Of a stretch of DNA of 64,000 nt, positions 50,014-58,745 are shown one piece after another; within the stretch, counting starts at the first letter, position 1, and each line of letters starts with the position of its first letter. Below the pieces are notes generated by a model. That model was given only the letters and a program-made list of their open reading frames with translations. It was not told the origin of the DNA and ran no database searches. The DNA is from Clavibacter sepedonicus (lineage in GTDB: Bacteria > Actinomycetota > Actinomycetes > Actinomycetales > Microbacteriaceae). The position numbers and the translations under genes were made by a program. The stretch is taken from contig NC_010407.1 in assembly GCF_000069225.1 (NCBI RefSeq), positions 1 through 64,000 of the forward strand, read 5' to 3'.

Positions 50014-51633
50014 GTGCCCCGCCCCGCGATCCCGTCCGTGACCATCGCCACCCCGGAGGTCCGGGCGCTGCGCGCCGACCTCGAGGCGGCGCCCTTCACC
50101 GTCGCGTCTGCGCTCGACCTGTGGGGCGATGCGGCCGGGAAGGCGCTGCACCGGGGGAACCGGATCCCGGCCCGTCGTGCTGTCGAGGCCGCCCGCACCG
50201 CCGACGGGTTCCCCGCGGCCGCCGTGCTCGCGTCCCTGTTCGTGCTGGGCGACCCGGTCGACGCAGACGACCTCCGCGCTGCCCTGCCGACGCTCGGCCT
50301 CGACGGCGCCGCGCGTCTCGGCCTCATCGAGGTCGACGGCGACCGGGTCCGCCCGGCGGTCGACCTGCGCCCCTACGGCTTCATCGACGCACACGGCGTC
50401 GGCGAGTGGTGGATCGCCTCCGACCTCGGCGAGCTCGCCACCGGCGGCGCGCTCGACGAGGACCACGTGCTCGGCGTCGGCGGCGCGTCCGCGACCCTCA
50501 GCGGCCTCATGATCTCCGCGCCCGTCGCCACCGCGCTCGACCTCGGCACCGGCTGCGGGATCCAGGCGCTGCACGCCTCCCGGCACGCCGACCGCGTCGT
50601 GGCGACCGACATTTCCGCGCGTGCCCTCGCGTTCGCGGCGCTGAACGCGGCGCTCAACGGGATCACGACCATCGAGCTGCGGCTCGGCAGCCTGTTCGAG
50701 CCGGTGGCGGGGGAGCGGTTCGACCACATCGTCTCGAACCCGCCCTTCGTCATCACCCCGCGCGCGGAGGGCGTGCCGGCCTACGAGTACCGCGACGCCG
50801 GCCTCGTGGGCGACGCGCTGGTCGAGGGCGTCGTCGCCGACCTCGCGGACCACCTCACGCCCGGCGGCATCGCGCAGCTCCTCGGCAACTGGGAGCACCG
50901 CGCCGGGGAGCCCGGCCTCGAGCGCGTCGCGGGGTGGCTCGACCGGGCGGCCGCGCGCACCGGGTCCGGCCTCGACGCGTGGATCGTCGAGCGCGAGGTG
51001 CAGGACGCCGCGCTCTACGCCGAGACGTGGATCCGCGACGGCGGCACCCGCGCCGGCACCCCCGAGTCGGAGGTGCTGATGGACGCGTGGCTCGACGACT
51101 TCGCCGCGCGCGAGGTGGACGCGGTCGGCTTCGGCTACCTCACCCTCCGCCGGCCGGCAGCGGGGGCGCCGACGCTCCGCCGCATCGAGCGCCTGCACGG
51201 CGGACTCGGCAACAACCCCACGGGCCTCGGCGACCACCTCCAGGCCTCGCTCGCCGCGCACGACGCCCTCGCCGCCGTCGACGACCGCGCGCTCGTCGGG
51301 CTCGCGCTCGTGGTGTCCGTCGACGTCACGGAGGAGCGGCACTACTGGCCGGGCGCCGAGGATCCCACGGTCATGACGCTCCGCCAGGGCGCGGGCTTCG
51401 GCCGCGAGGTGCCGCTCGACACGGGCCTCGCGGCGCTCGTCGGCACGTGCGACGGGGAGCTCGCGGTGGGCGCCATCGTCGACGCCGTCGCGCAGCTCAC
51501 CGGCGTGGACGCGGTCGCCCTGCGCGCCGAGCTGCTCCCGCGGGTCCACGGGCTCGTCGCCGATGGCTTCCTCACGCTGCCGGGAACGGCGTCCGACGAC
51601 GCGCTCGCCGACCACCCAGCGCGCGACACCTAG
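50014..51633 (+). CDS. Class I SAM-dependent methyltransferase (small-methyltransferase domain)
   Basis: 539 residues. The central methyltransferase domain has the SAM loop DLGTGCG (176-182) and NPPF (242-245), the pair typical of N6-adenine and glutamine methyltransferases such as HemK/PrmA types. The N-terminal about 150 residues look like a winged-helix region, and the C-terminal part is an actinobacterial extension. The substrate is unknown. The GTG start is 6 bases after TAAGCT (50002-50007), a leaderless layout. Confidence 0.85.
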   Translation: MPRPAIPSVTIATPEVRALRADLEAAPFTVASALDLWGDAAGKALHRGNRIPARRAVEAARTADGFPAAAVLASLFVLGDPVDADDLRAALPTLGLDGAARLGLIEVDGDRVRPAVDLRPYGFIDAHGVGEWWIASDLGELATGGALDEDHVLGVGGASATLSGLMISAPVATALDLGTGCGIQALHASRHADRVVATDISARALAFAALNAALNGITTIELRLGSLFEPVAGERFDHIVSNPPFVITPRAEGVPAYEYRDAGLVGDALVEGVVADLADHLTPGGIAQLLGNWEHRAGEPGLERVAGWLDRAAARTGSGLDAWIVEREVQDAALYAETWIRDGGTRAGTPESEVLMDAWLDDFAAREVDAVGFGYLTLRRPAAGAPTLRRIERLHGGLGNNPTGLGDHLQASLAAHDALAAVDDRALVGLALVVSVDVTEERHYWPGAEDPTVMTLRQGAGFGREVPLDTGLAALVGTCDGELAVGAIVDAVAQLTGVDAVALRAELLPRVHGLVADGFLTLPGTASDDALADHPARDT

Positions 51634-51642
51634 GATCGCGGG

Positions 51643-52038
51643 GTGACTCCTCGAACAGCCCGCCGCGCCGCCCGCCCTGAGATCGTCCGCGCCGTCGTCC
51701 TCGACGCTGCGCTCATCGTCGTCTTCGTGCTCATCGGCCGGGCGAGCCACGGCGAGGACCACGCGCCGTCGGGCGTCCTCGGCACCGCGTGGCCGTTCCT
51801 CGCGGGCAGGCTCGTCGGCTGGATCGTCGCCCGGGCCTGGCGCAGCCCCTCGCGCGTCGCGCCCACCGGTCTCCTGGTGTGGGGCGTGACCGTGGTGGTG
51901 GGCATGGTGCTCCGGGCGCTCAGCGGCGAGGGCGTGGTGATCCCGTTCGTCATCACGACCGCGATCATCCTGGGGCTCCTCCTGCTCGGCTGGCGCGCGG
52001 TCTCGGCCATCGTCGTCCGCCGGCGCGCCCGGGCCTGA
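51643..52038 (+). CDS. DUF3054 membrane protein
   Basis: 131 residues with four membrane helices (for example VRAVVLDAALIVVFVLIGRA and VWGVTVVVGMVLRAL). It belongs to DUF3054, of unknown function. The GTG at 51643 is 6 bases after TAGGAT (51631-51636). The TAG of that box is also the stop of the preceding methyltransferase gene. Confidence 0.85.
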   Translation: MTPRTARRAARPEIVRAVVLDAALIVVFVLIGRASHGEDHAPSGVLGTAWPFLAGRLVGWIVARAWRSPSRVAPTGLLVWGVTVVVGMVLRALSGEGVVIPFVITTAIILGLLLLGWRAVSAIVVRRRARA

Positions 52039-52057
52039 CCCCGCCGGCCACCCCGCC

Positions 52058-52495
52058 TCAGGCGGCGGGCGAGGTGGGGGCAGCAGCCTCCATCACGGCG
52101 ATGAGCGCCTTCGCGTAGGCCTCCTCGGCCTCGAGGTCGCGGTGCTCGATCTCGTGGCCGTCGATCACGACGAGCACCACGTGCGCGCCGTCCTCGGCGC
52201 CGCCGATCTCGCGCCGCAGCGACCGGAACGCCCCGGCGAGGAGCGCGCGCAGCTGGTCCTCGCGCGGCAGCCACAGGCTGTCCTCGAGCGCCACGGAGTC
52301 GAGCGCCCACTCGGTCGTGCCGTTGAACCCGAGCACGGTCCCGGTCGCGTGCTCGTGCGCCTCGATTGTGAGCTCGCTGATGGTGAAGACGTCGGACTCG
52401 AAGCCCTGGCCGCGGATTCGGAACCGGTCGCCGGGCTCGGGGCTCCACTCGAGGCCGAGCTCCAAGAGGGTCGTGGCATGCGCGGTGGAGATCAT
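52058..52495 (-). CDS. Conserved hypothetical protein
   Basis: 145 residues from the ATG at 52495 (MISTAHATTLLELGLEWSP). It is an acidic soluble protein with beta-strand-rich sequence (GDRFRIRGQGFESDVFTISE), ending EAYAKALIAVMEAA. I do not recognise a function. Similar small proteins in Microbacteriaceae are sometimes labelled pilus-assembly related, which nothing here supports. It is convergent with the DUF3054 gene. Confidence 0.75.
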   Translation of the reverse strand: MISTAHATTLLELGLEWSPEPGDRFRIRGQGFESDVFTISELTIEAHEHATGTVLGFNGTTEWALDSVALEDSLWLPREDQLRALLAGAFRSLRREIGGAEDGAHVVLVVIDGHEIEHRDLEAEEAYAKALIAVMEAAAPTSPAA

Positions 52496-52614
52496 CCGTG
52501 CAGTATGCCGGTCGCTCCCGGGCGTCGCCCCGCGGGCGGGGGAATGCGTGTGCATTAGATTCGCAGGGCACGGACTGCGGACGGCTCCCGCCGCCGGTCG
52601 GCCCCGGGAGGACC

Positions 52615-53616
52615 ATGCGCGCGACAGTGAAGGACGTCGCCGCGCGTGCCGGCGTCTCCCCGAAGACGGTGTCGAACGTGATCACCGGCCGCGTCGCCGT
52701 GAGCCCCGTCACCCGCGAGCGCGTCGAGCGGGCGGTCACGGAACTCGACTACGTGCCGAACCTGTCTGCGCGCGGCCTCCGCAACGGCCGCACCGGGATC
52801 ATCGCCGTCGCCCTGCCCGACCTCAGCACGGCGTACTCGGCAGAGCTCGCCCACCACCTCGTGGAGGTCGCGCACGAGGCGGGCTACAGCATCCAGATGG
52901 AGGAGACGGGCTCGCGGCCCGACCGCGAGCGCGACCTCATGTCCCGTGCGCGCGAGCACCTCGTCGACGGCCTGATCCTCAACCCCGTGCTCCTGTCGCG
53001 GAGCGCCATCGCGCGCGCCGAGTCGCTGCCGCCGGTCGTGGTGATCGGCGAGGTCGAGCAGGAGATCGTCGACCGGGTCCTCGTCGACAGCGTCCAGGCC
53101 GCGTACGACATGACGCGCTTCCTGCTCGGCACGGGCGCCCGGCGCATCGCCGCGGTCGGCACGGCCACGCGCGAGGAGTCCGCGGCCGGCGACCTCCGCC
53201 GCATCGGCTACCGGCGCGCGATGGAGGAGGCGGGCGAGGCGCCCGTCGAGATCGACCGCACGGGGTGGAACAGCGCGTCCGGGGCGGAGGCGGTGGACTC
53301 CTGGCTCAGCGACGGCAACCCGCTCCCGGACGCCCTCTTCTGCTTCACCGACGGCCTCGCGTTCGGCGTCCTGCGGGCGCTCGCCGACCACGGGGTGCGC
53401 GTGCCCGAGGACGTGCAGGTCGCGGGGTTCGACGACGTCGACCAGTCGCGCTTCTCGATCCCCACCCTCACCACCGTGCACTTCGACATCCGCGCGTACG
53501 CGGAGGCGGCCGTCGGCCAGCTGGTGCGCCGGATCGAGGAGCGCGACGGACCGCCCGTCCAGCTCGTCATCCCGCATCGCGTCGTCGTCCGGGGCAGCAC
53601 GCGCGCATCCGCCTGA
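52615..53616 (+). CDS. LacI-family transcriptional regulator
   Basis: 333 residues. The N-terminal helix-turn-helix and hinge are TVKDVAARAGVSPKTVSNVI (4-23) and YVPNLSARGL. The periplasmic-binding-like sensor domain follows (PDALFCFTDGLAFGVLRAL and VAGFDDVDQSRFSIPTLTTV). GGGAGG precedes the ATG. TAGATT at 52556-52561 is a possible -10. It lies 115 bases before the ABC importer genes, whose promoter carries a CG-centred palindrome, so it very likely controls them in response to an arabinoside. Confidence 0.93.
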   Translation: MRATVKDVAARAGVSPKTVSNVITGRVAVSPVTRERVERAVTELDYVPNLSARGLRNGRTGIIAVALPDLSTAYSAELAHHLVEVAHEAGYSIQMEETGSRPDRERDLMSRAREHLVDGLILNPVLLSRSAIARAESLPPVVVIGEVEQEIVDRVLVDSVQAAYDMTRFLLGTGARRIAAVGTATREESAAGDLRRIGYRRAMEEAGEAPVEIDRTGWNSASGAEAVDSWLSDGNPLPDALFCFTDGLAFGVLRALADHGVRVPEDVQVAGFDDVDQSRFSIPTLTTVHFDIRAYAEAAVGQLVRRIEERDGPPVQLVIPHRVVVRGSTRASA

Positions 53617-53677
53617 CGTGACAGGACCGGTGGCCTGACCCCGCGGTGACCGGCCGGGAGGCCGATGCCCGGAAACG

Positions 53678-53706
53678 TTGCGCTCGGCATTAAAACGATG
53701 TAATGA
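53678..53706 (+). promoter_or_regulatory. Promoter and LacI-type operator of the arabinoside operon
   Basis: -35 TTGCGC (53678-53683) and -10 TAATGA (53701-53706) are 17 bases apart. Between and over them lies CATTAAAACGATGTAATG (53688-53705), a palindrome around a central CG (14 of 18 bases symmetric). This is the form of LacI-family operators. The overlap with the -10 box means that a bound regulator would block transcription. Confidence 0.65.
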
Positions 53707-53731
53707 TCGTCGCATCACGAAGGAGTGGTCA

Positions 53732-55081
53732 ATGGATCCTGTTACGGGAAAGGCCGGGGGACGCCCCTCGGCATGGTCGAGGCGTCAGATCCTCATGGGC
53801 GGAGCGGCGGCCCTGGGCGGCGCGTTCCTCGTCGGGGGCCTCTCCGGCTGCGCGCCCCAGGTGGCGTCGGCCGGCGGCATCGTCGACCTGAAGTACTGGC
53901 ACCTGCTGTCCGGAGGCGACGGCATCCGCATGACGGAGATGGTGAAGGAGGCGAACGACTCCGGCGGCGGCTTCGACGTCACGGCCACCGTCCTCGCCTG
54001 GGGCCAGCCGTACTACACGAAGCTCGCCATGGCGTCGGTGGGTGGCCGCGCACCGGACGTCGCGGTGATGCACGCGGCGCGCGTGCCCGGCTTCGCGCCC
54101 GGCGGGCTGCTCGACCCGTGGGACACCGACAGGCTCGCGGAGCTCGGCGTCACGCAGGCGGACTTCGAGCCGCGCGTCTGGGACAAGGGCGTCGTGGACG
54201 GGAAGCTGTACTCCATCGCCCTCGACAGCCACCCGTTCATCCTCATGTACAACACGGACATCGCCCGCGAGGCGGGCGTGCTGGGCGACGACGGGCAGCT
54301 CGCGGAGATCACGTCACCCGACGGCTTCCTCGAGGCGATGCGCGCGATGCAGGGCGTGACCGGCGAGCACGGCTTCAGCTACGGCTACCTCGGCGACGGC
54401 GCCCAGATGTGGCGCATGTTCTACACGTTCTACAAGCAGATGGGCGGCGACATGGAGCTGCCCACGGGCGGCGAGGTCGTCTACGACCGCGACAAGGCGG
54501 TCGCGTCGCTCGAGTACATCCAGACCCTGCTCGACGGCACGATCGCCACCCCGAGCGGTGACGCGGGCACCGCCATCGCCGAGTTCGCGGGCGGCAAGAG
54601 CGGCGCCATCGTCACCGGCGTGTGGGAGCTGCCCACCTTCCAGACGGCGAAGGTCCCGCTCGACGCGATGCCCATCCCGAACCTCTTCGGCACGCCGGCG
54701 ACCTTCGCCGACTCGCACGCGTTCGTGCTCCCGCACCAGAGCTCGCCGGATCCGGTCAAGCGCGAGACGACGTACGCCTTCGTCGCCGACCTCCTGAAGA
54801 ACTCGCTGCAGTGGGCGGGGGCCGGGCACATCCCCGCGTACAAGCCGGTCATCGACAGCCCGGAGTACGCGGAGCTCCTGCCGCAGGCGCACTACGCGAA
54901 CGCGGCCGAGCAGATCGAGTACGACCCGGTGGCGTACTTCACCGGATCCGGCTCGGACTTCCAGACGTACTTCGCCGAGAACGTGCAGAACGTGTTCCTC
55001 GGGCGCCAGGAGGCGGGGGTCGGCCTCGACGCCTTCATCCGGCAGATAAACGCGCTGCTCGCCAAGCCCAACCCCCTGTAG
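53732..55081 (+). CDS. ABC transporter sugar-binding lipoprotein
   Basis: 449 residues, the extracellular solute-binding protein (family 1) of a carbohydrate importer. The signal peptide has a twin arginine (SRRQILMGG, R17-R18) and a lipobox LSGC with lipidated C40. AAGGAG precedes the ATG at 53732. Conserved family parts include DLKYWHLLSGGDG and KSGAIVTGVWELPTF. It is the first gene of the operon with two permeases and a GH51 arabinofuranosidase, so arabinose-containing oligosaccharides are the likely ligand. No ATPase is encoded here; a shared MsmK-type ATPase is probably used. Confidence 0.93.
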   Translation: MDPVTGKAGGRPSAWSRRQILMGGAAALGGAFLVGGLSGCAPQVASAGGIVDLKYWHLLSGGDGIRMTEMVKEANDSGGGFDVTATVLAWGQPYYTKLAMASVGGRAPDVAVMHAARVPGFAPGGLLDPWDTDRLAELGVTQADFEPRVWDKGVVDGKLYSIALDSHPFILMYNTDIAREAGVLGDDGQLAEITSPDGFLEAMRAMQGVTGEHGFSYGYLGDGAQMWRMFYTFYKQMGGDMELPTGGEVVYDRDKAVASLEYIQTLLDGTIATPSGDAGTAIAEFAGGKSGAIVTGVWELPTFQTAKVPLDAMPIPNLFGTPATFADSHAFVLPHQSSPDPVKRETTYAFVADLLKNSLQWAGAGHIPAYKPVIDSPEYAELLPQAHYANAAEQIEYDPVAYFTGSGSDFQTYFAENVQNVFLGRQEAGVGLDAFIRQINALLAKPNPL

Positions 55082-55176
55082 CGCGCGACCACCCGCAGCG
55101 CGCCATCGATCTCGCGGTCGCCGCCCGTGCGCGGCACCGCACCCTCTTCCCAGCGAAACGACGAAGGAGTCCACTC

Positions 55177-56121
55177 GTGACGACAGCAGCACCGCCCACC
55201 CCGGTCGCTCCCGCGGCCGGGTCCCACGCCCCGCGACCCGCGGTCGGCCAGCCCCGGGTCAAGGCCAAGCAGCAGGCCCAGGGCATGCTCTTCATCGCCC
55301 CGTTCCTCATCACCTTCCTGGTGTTCCTGGTGTGGCCCGTCCTCTACGGCTTCTACCAGAGCCTCACCGGGCAGAGCCTCACCGGCGCCAACAGCGAGCT
55401 CATCGGCTTCGCGAACTACTTCGAGGCCTTCGGCGACTCGCAGATGTGGCGCTCGCTCGGCAACACCGTGGTCTTCACGATCGCGAGCACCGTCCCGCTC
55501 CTGGTCGTGGGCCTCGTGCTCGCGCTCCTCGTGAACCTCGGCCTCCCGGGCCAGTGGCTCTGGCGGCTGGCGTTCTTCCTGCCGTTCCTCCTCGCGTCCA
55601 CGGTCGTGTCGCTGTTCTGGCTCTGGATGTACAACCCGCAGCTCGGCGTCGTGAACGCGATCGCCGGGGCGTTCGGCCTCCCGCAGCCGGCGTGGCTCCA
55701 GGACTCGAACCTCGCCATGACGAGCGTCGTCATCACGACCGTGTGGTGGACCGTCGGGTTCAACTTCCTCATCTACCTGGCGGCGCTGCAGAACATCCCG
55801 GACCAGCAGTACGAGGCCGCCGCGCTCGACGGCGCCGGCAAGTGGCGGCAGCTGTTCTCCATCACGATCCCGCAGCTCGCCCCGACCACGGCGCTCCTCG
55901 CGATCCTGCAGGTGCTCGCGTCGCTCAAGGTCTTCGACCAGATCTACCAGATGACCGCGGGCGGCCCGGGCGGCTCGACGCGGCCCATCGTGCAGTACGT
56001 CTTCGAGACAGGGTTCACCGGCTTCCGCTTCGGCTACTCCGCCGCCATCTCGTACATCTTCTTCGCCCTGATCGTCGTGATCTCGGTCATCCAGTTCACC
56101 GCGACCCGGAGGAAGTCATGA
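55177..56121 (+). CDS. ABC sugar transporter permease (MalF type)
   Basis: 314 residues with six membrane helices. The EAA loop is EAAALDGAGKWRQLFSITIP, which contacts the ATPase. The GTG at 55177 follows GAAGGAG. The first 35 residues are a Pro/Ala-rich cytoplasmic tail. Its stop overlaps the next permease by 4 bases (ATGA). It forms the channel with the downstream permease. Confidence 0.93.
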   Translation: MTTAAPPTPVAPAAGSHAPRPAVGQPRVKAKQQAQGMLFIAPFLITFLVFLVWPVLYGFYQSLTGQSLTGANSELIGFANYFEAFGDSQMWRSLGNTVVFTIASTVPLLVVGLVLALLVNLGLPGQWLWRLAFFLPFLLASTVVSLFWLWMYNPQLGVVNAIAGAFGLPQPAWLQDSNLAMTSVVITTVWWTVGFNFLIYLAALQNIPDQQYEAAALDGAGKWRQLFSITIPQLAPTTALLAILQVLASLKVFDQIYQMTAGGPGGSTRPIVQYVFETGFTGFRFGYSAAISYIFFALIVVISVIQFTATRRKS

Positions 56122-57038
56122 CCACCGCCACCCGTCCCGCCTTCTCCTCCGGCACGCTCGCCCGGAAGCCCGCGACCAGCGTCGCCGCCCGCCAGGGCCG
56201 CACGGGGACGCCGCGGTTCCAGCCGTCGCGCATCGCCGCGCTCCTGATCCTCATCGTCCTCGCGGCCGCGTGGCTGCTGCCGTTCCTCTGGGCGGTGCTC
56301 ACGTCGTTCAAGTCGGAGACCGACGCGGCGGCGTTCCCGGTCACCGTCTTCCCGGCGGGGGGCTTCACGTTCGACGCCTACGCGTCGGTGCTGAACGGCG
56401 GCACGATCCCGCTGTGGACCTGGAACAGCCTGCTCACCAGCACGGTGATCACGGTGGTGGCGGTCGTGTTCTCGGCGCTCGCCGGCTACGCGCTCAGCCG
56501 CATCGACTTCCGCGGCCGCAAGCTGCTGATGGGGGCGATCGTGGCGTCGATCATCATCCCGCCGCAGATCCTCATCGTCCCGCTCTTCTACCAGATGCTG
56601 TCGTTCAACCTGGTGGACACCCTCTGGGCCGTGATCCTGCCGCAGATCGTGCAGCCCGCCATGGTGTTCATCCTGAAGGCGTTCTTCGACCAGATCCCCA
56701 TCGAGCTCGAGGACGCCGCGCGCGTCGACGGCGCCGGACGCGTGCGCGTGTTCCTGCAGATCGTGATGCCGCTGTCGCGCCCCATCCTCTCGGCGGTCGC
56801 GATCTTCGTCTTCATCGGCGCGTGGAACAACTTCCTGTGGCCCTTCATCGCCACGAACGACGCGACGCTCATGACCCTGCCGGTCGGCCTGCAGACGGTG
56901 AAGAACGCCTACGGGATCCAGTACGCGCAGAACATGGCCTCCGCCGTGCTCGCCGCGCTGCCGCTGATCCTGGTGTTCCTCTTCTTCCAGCGCCAGATCA
57001 TCAAGGGCATCTCGACCACCGGGTTCGGCGGGCAGTGA
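56118..57038 (+). CDS. ABC sugar transporter permease (MalG type)
   Basis: 306 residues, six membrane helices. The EAA loop is LEDAARVDGAGRVRVFLQIV. AGGAAG precedes the ATG at 56118, which lies in the end of the first permease gene. It ends IIKGISTTGFGGQ, near the usual GLTAGAVKG-type C-terminus of MalG-like permeases. Confidence 0.93.
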   Translation: MTTATRPAFSSGTLARKPATSVAARQGRTGTPRFQPSRIAALLILIVLAAAWLLPFLWAVLTSFKSETDAAAFPVTVFPAGGFTFDAYASVLNGGTIPLWTWNSLLTSTVITVVAVVFSALAGYALSRIDFRGRKLLMGAIVASIIIPPQILIVPLFYQMLSFNLVDTLWAVILPQIVQPAMVFILKAFFDQIPIELEDAARVDGAGRVRVFLQIVMPLSRPILSAVAIFVFIGAWNNFLWPFIATNDATLMTLPVGLQTVKNAYGIQYAQNMASAVLAALPLILVFLFFQRQIIKGISTTGFGGQ

Positions 57039-57120
57039 CCCCGCGCGCCGACACCCCGACCCGCACCACCCATCCCGCCCGGGACGCACGCGCCCGGGCC
57101 GCTCGCGAAGGAGGACGCCC

Positions 57121-58659
57121 ATGACCCGCGCCCGCATCACCATCGACCGCGACTTCACCATCGGCGACGTGCCCCGCCGGCTCTTCGGCTCGTTCGTCGA
57201 GCACATGGGCCGCTGCGTCTACACCGGCATCTACGAGCCGGGCCACCCGACCGCGACGCCCGAGGGCTACCGGCAGGACGTGCTCGACCTCACGAAGGAG
57301 CTCGGCGCCACCGTCGTGCGGTACCCCGGCGGCAACTTCGTCTCGGGCTACGACTGGGAGGACGGCGTGGGCCCCGTCGAGGACCGGCCGCGCCGGCTCG
57401 ACGGCGCCTGGCACACCGTGGAGACGAACGCGTTCGGCCTGCACGAGTTCGTGGGCTGGTCGAAGGCCGCGGGCGTCGAGGTGATGGAGGCCGTCAACCT
57501 CGGCACGCGCGGCGTCGACGCGGCACGCTCGCTGGTCGAGTACGCGAACCACCCGGGCGGATCGAAGTACTCCGACATGCGGCGGAGGAACGGCGCCGAG
57601 GATCCCTTCGACATCAAGCTCTGGTGCCTCGGCAACGAGATGGACGGGCCGTGGCAGATCGGCCACAAGACGGCCGACGAGTACGGCCGCCTCGCGCAGG
57701 AGGCCGGGAAGGCCATGCGGCTGGTGGATCCGAGCATCGAGCTGGTCGCGTGCGGCAGCTCCAACTCGGGCATGCCGACCTTCGGCCAGTGGGAGCAGAC
57801 CGTGCTCGGCCACACCTACGACGTCGTCGACTACGTCTCGCTGCACGCCTACTACTACGAGCACGAGGGGGACGTGCGGAGCTTCCTCGCGAGCGCCGTC
57901 GACATGGACTTCTTCATCGAGTCGGTGGTCGCGACCGCGGACGCGACCGGCGCGCGCCTGAAGAGCCGCAAGCGCATCGACCTCTCGTTCGACGAGTGGA
58001 ACGTCTGGTACCAGCGCGGGCTCGACGGCGAGGACCAGCCGCACCGCATCGAGAAGGCAGGTTGGCGCGAGCACCCGCGGGTCATCGAGGACGAGTACAG
58101 CGTCACGGACGCGGTGGTGGTGGGCACGCTGCTCAACTCGCTGCTGCGGCACGGCGACCGGGTGAAGATCGCCAACCAGGCGCAGCTCGTCAACGTGATC
58201 GCGCCCATCCGCAGCGAGGAGGGCGGGCCCGCGTGGCGGCAGTCGATCTTCTGGCCGTTCGCGCGGATGGCGCAGCTCGCGACGGGCCGGATCCTCCAGG
58301 TCGAGGTCGACAGCGACCGCTACGACAACGACCGCTTCGGCACGGCCGACGTGGTCGACGTGAGCGCGACCTGGGACGAGGAGGCGGGCACCGTGTCCCT
58401 CTTCCTGGCGAACCGCGGGCTCGAGGAGGACGCGTCGACCGAGGTGGCGCTGCGCGGGCTCGACGCCGGGCGGATCCTCCGCGCCGAGGTCCTGCGCGTC
58501 CCCGAGGGCGGCGACCGGCACGCGAGCAACACCCTGGAGTCCGGCGAGCAGGTCGGGCTCGTGCCGCTCGAGGGCGTGGACGCGGAGGGCGGGCGCCTGA
58601 CGCTCACGCTCCCGGCGCTGTCCTGGGCGGTCGTGGTGCTGGACGTGACCCGGAGCTGA
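57121..58659 (+). CDS. abfA: GH51 alpha-L-arabinofuranosidase
   Basis: 512 residues, no signal peptide, so it acts inside the cell on imported arabino-oligosaccharides. The acid/base is E173 (CLGNEMDGPWQ) and the nucleophile E292 (SFDEWNVWY). These match the E175/E294 pair of Geobacillus AbfA. GAAGGAGG precedes the ATG. It is the last gene of the importer operon, 82 bases after the second permease. The IS30 element begins 33 bases after its stop. Confidence 0.95.
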   Translation: MTRARITIDRDFTIGDVPRRLFGSFVEHMGRCVYTGIYEPGHPTATPEGYRQDVLDLTKELGATVVRYPGGNFVSGYDWEDGVGPVEDRPRRLDGAWHTVETNAFGLHEFVGWSKAAGVEVMEAVNLGTRGVDAARSLVEYANHPGGSKYSDMRRRNGAEDPFDIKLWCLGNEMDGPWQIGHKTADEYGRLAQEAGKAMRLVDPSIELVACGSSNSGMPTFGQWEQTVLGHTYDVVDYVSLHAYYYEHEGDVRSFLASAVDMDFFIESVVATADATGARLKSRKRIDLSFDEWNVWYQRGLDGEDQPHRIEKAGWREHPRVIEDEYSVTDAVVVGTLLNSLLRHGDRVKIANQAQLVNVIAPIRSEEGGPAWRQSIFWPFARMAQLATGRILQVEVDSDRYDNDRFGTADVVDVSATWDEEAGTVSLFLANRGLEEDASTEVALRGLDAGRILRAEVLRVPEGGDRHASNTLESGEQVGLVPLEGVDAEGGRLTLTLPALSWAVVVLDVTRS

Positions 58660-58678
58660 CGCCGGACGCACGACGACG

Positions 58679-58695
58679 GCCCGCCCCGCGCGGGC
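58679..58695 (+). terminator. Possible abfA terminator, partly inside the IS30 end
   Basis: GCCCGC (58679-58684) and GCGGGC (58690-58695) form a short stem. Its last three bases belong to the IS30 left inverted repeat, so the IS insertion may have rebuilt or disturbed it. Confidence 0.4.
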
Positions 58696-58708
58696 GGATT
58701 CTCGTGGT

Positions 58709-58742
58709 CCCCGCAACACCCTGAGTTCAGGGGGTTGCGGGG
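58709..58742 (+). repeat. Hairpin covering the IS30 transposase translation start
   Basis: Arms 58709-58724 and 58727-58742 pair at 15 of 16 positions. The second arm (TCAGGGGGTTGCGGGG) holds the only purine-rich ribosome-binding sequence. It ends 3 bases before the GTG start at 58746. Confidence 0.7.
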
Positions 58743-58745
58743 ATC

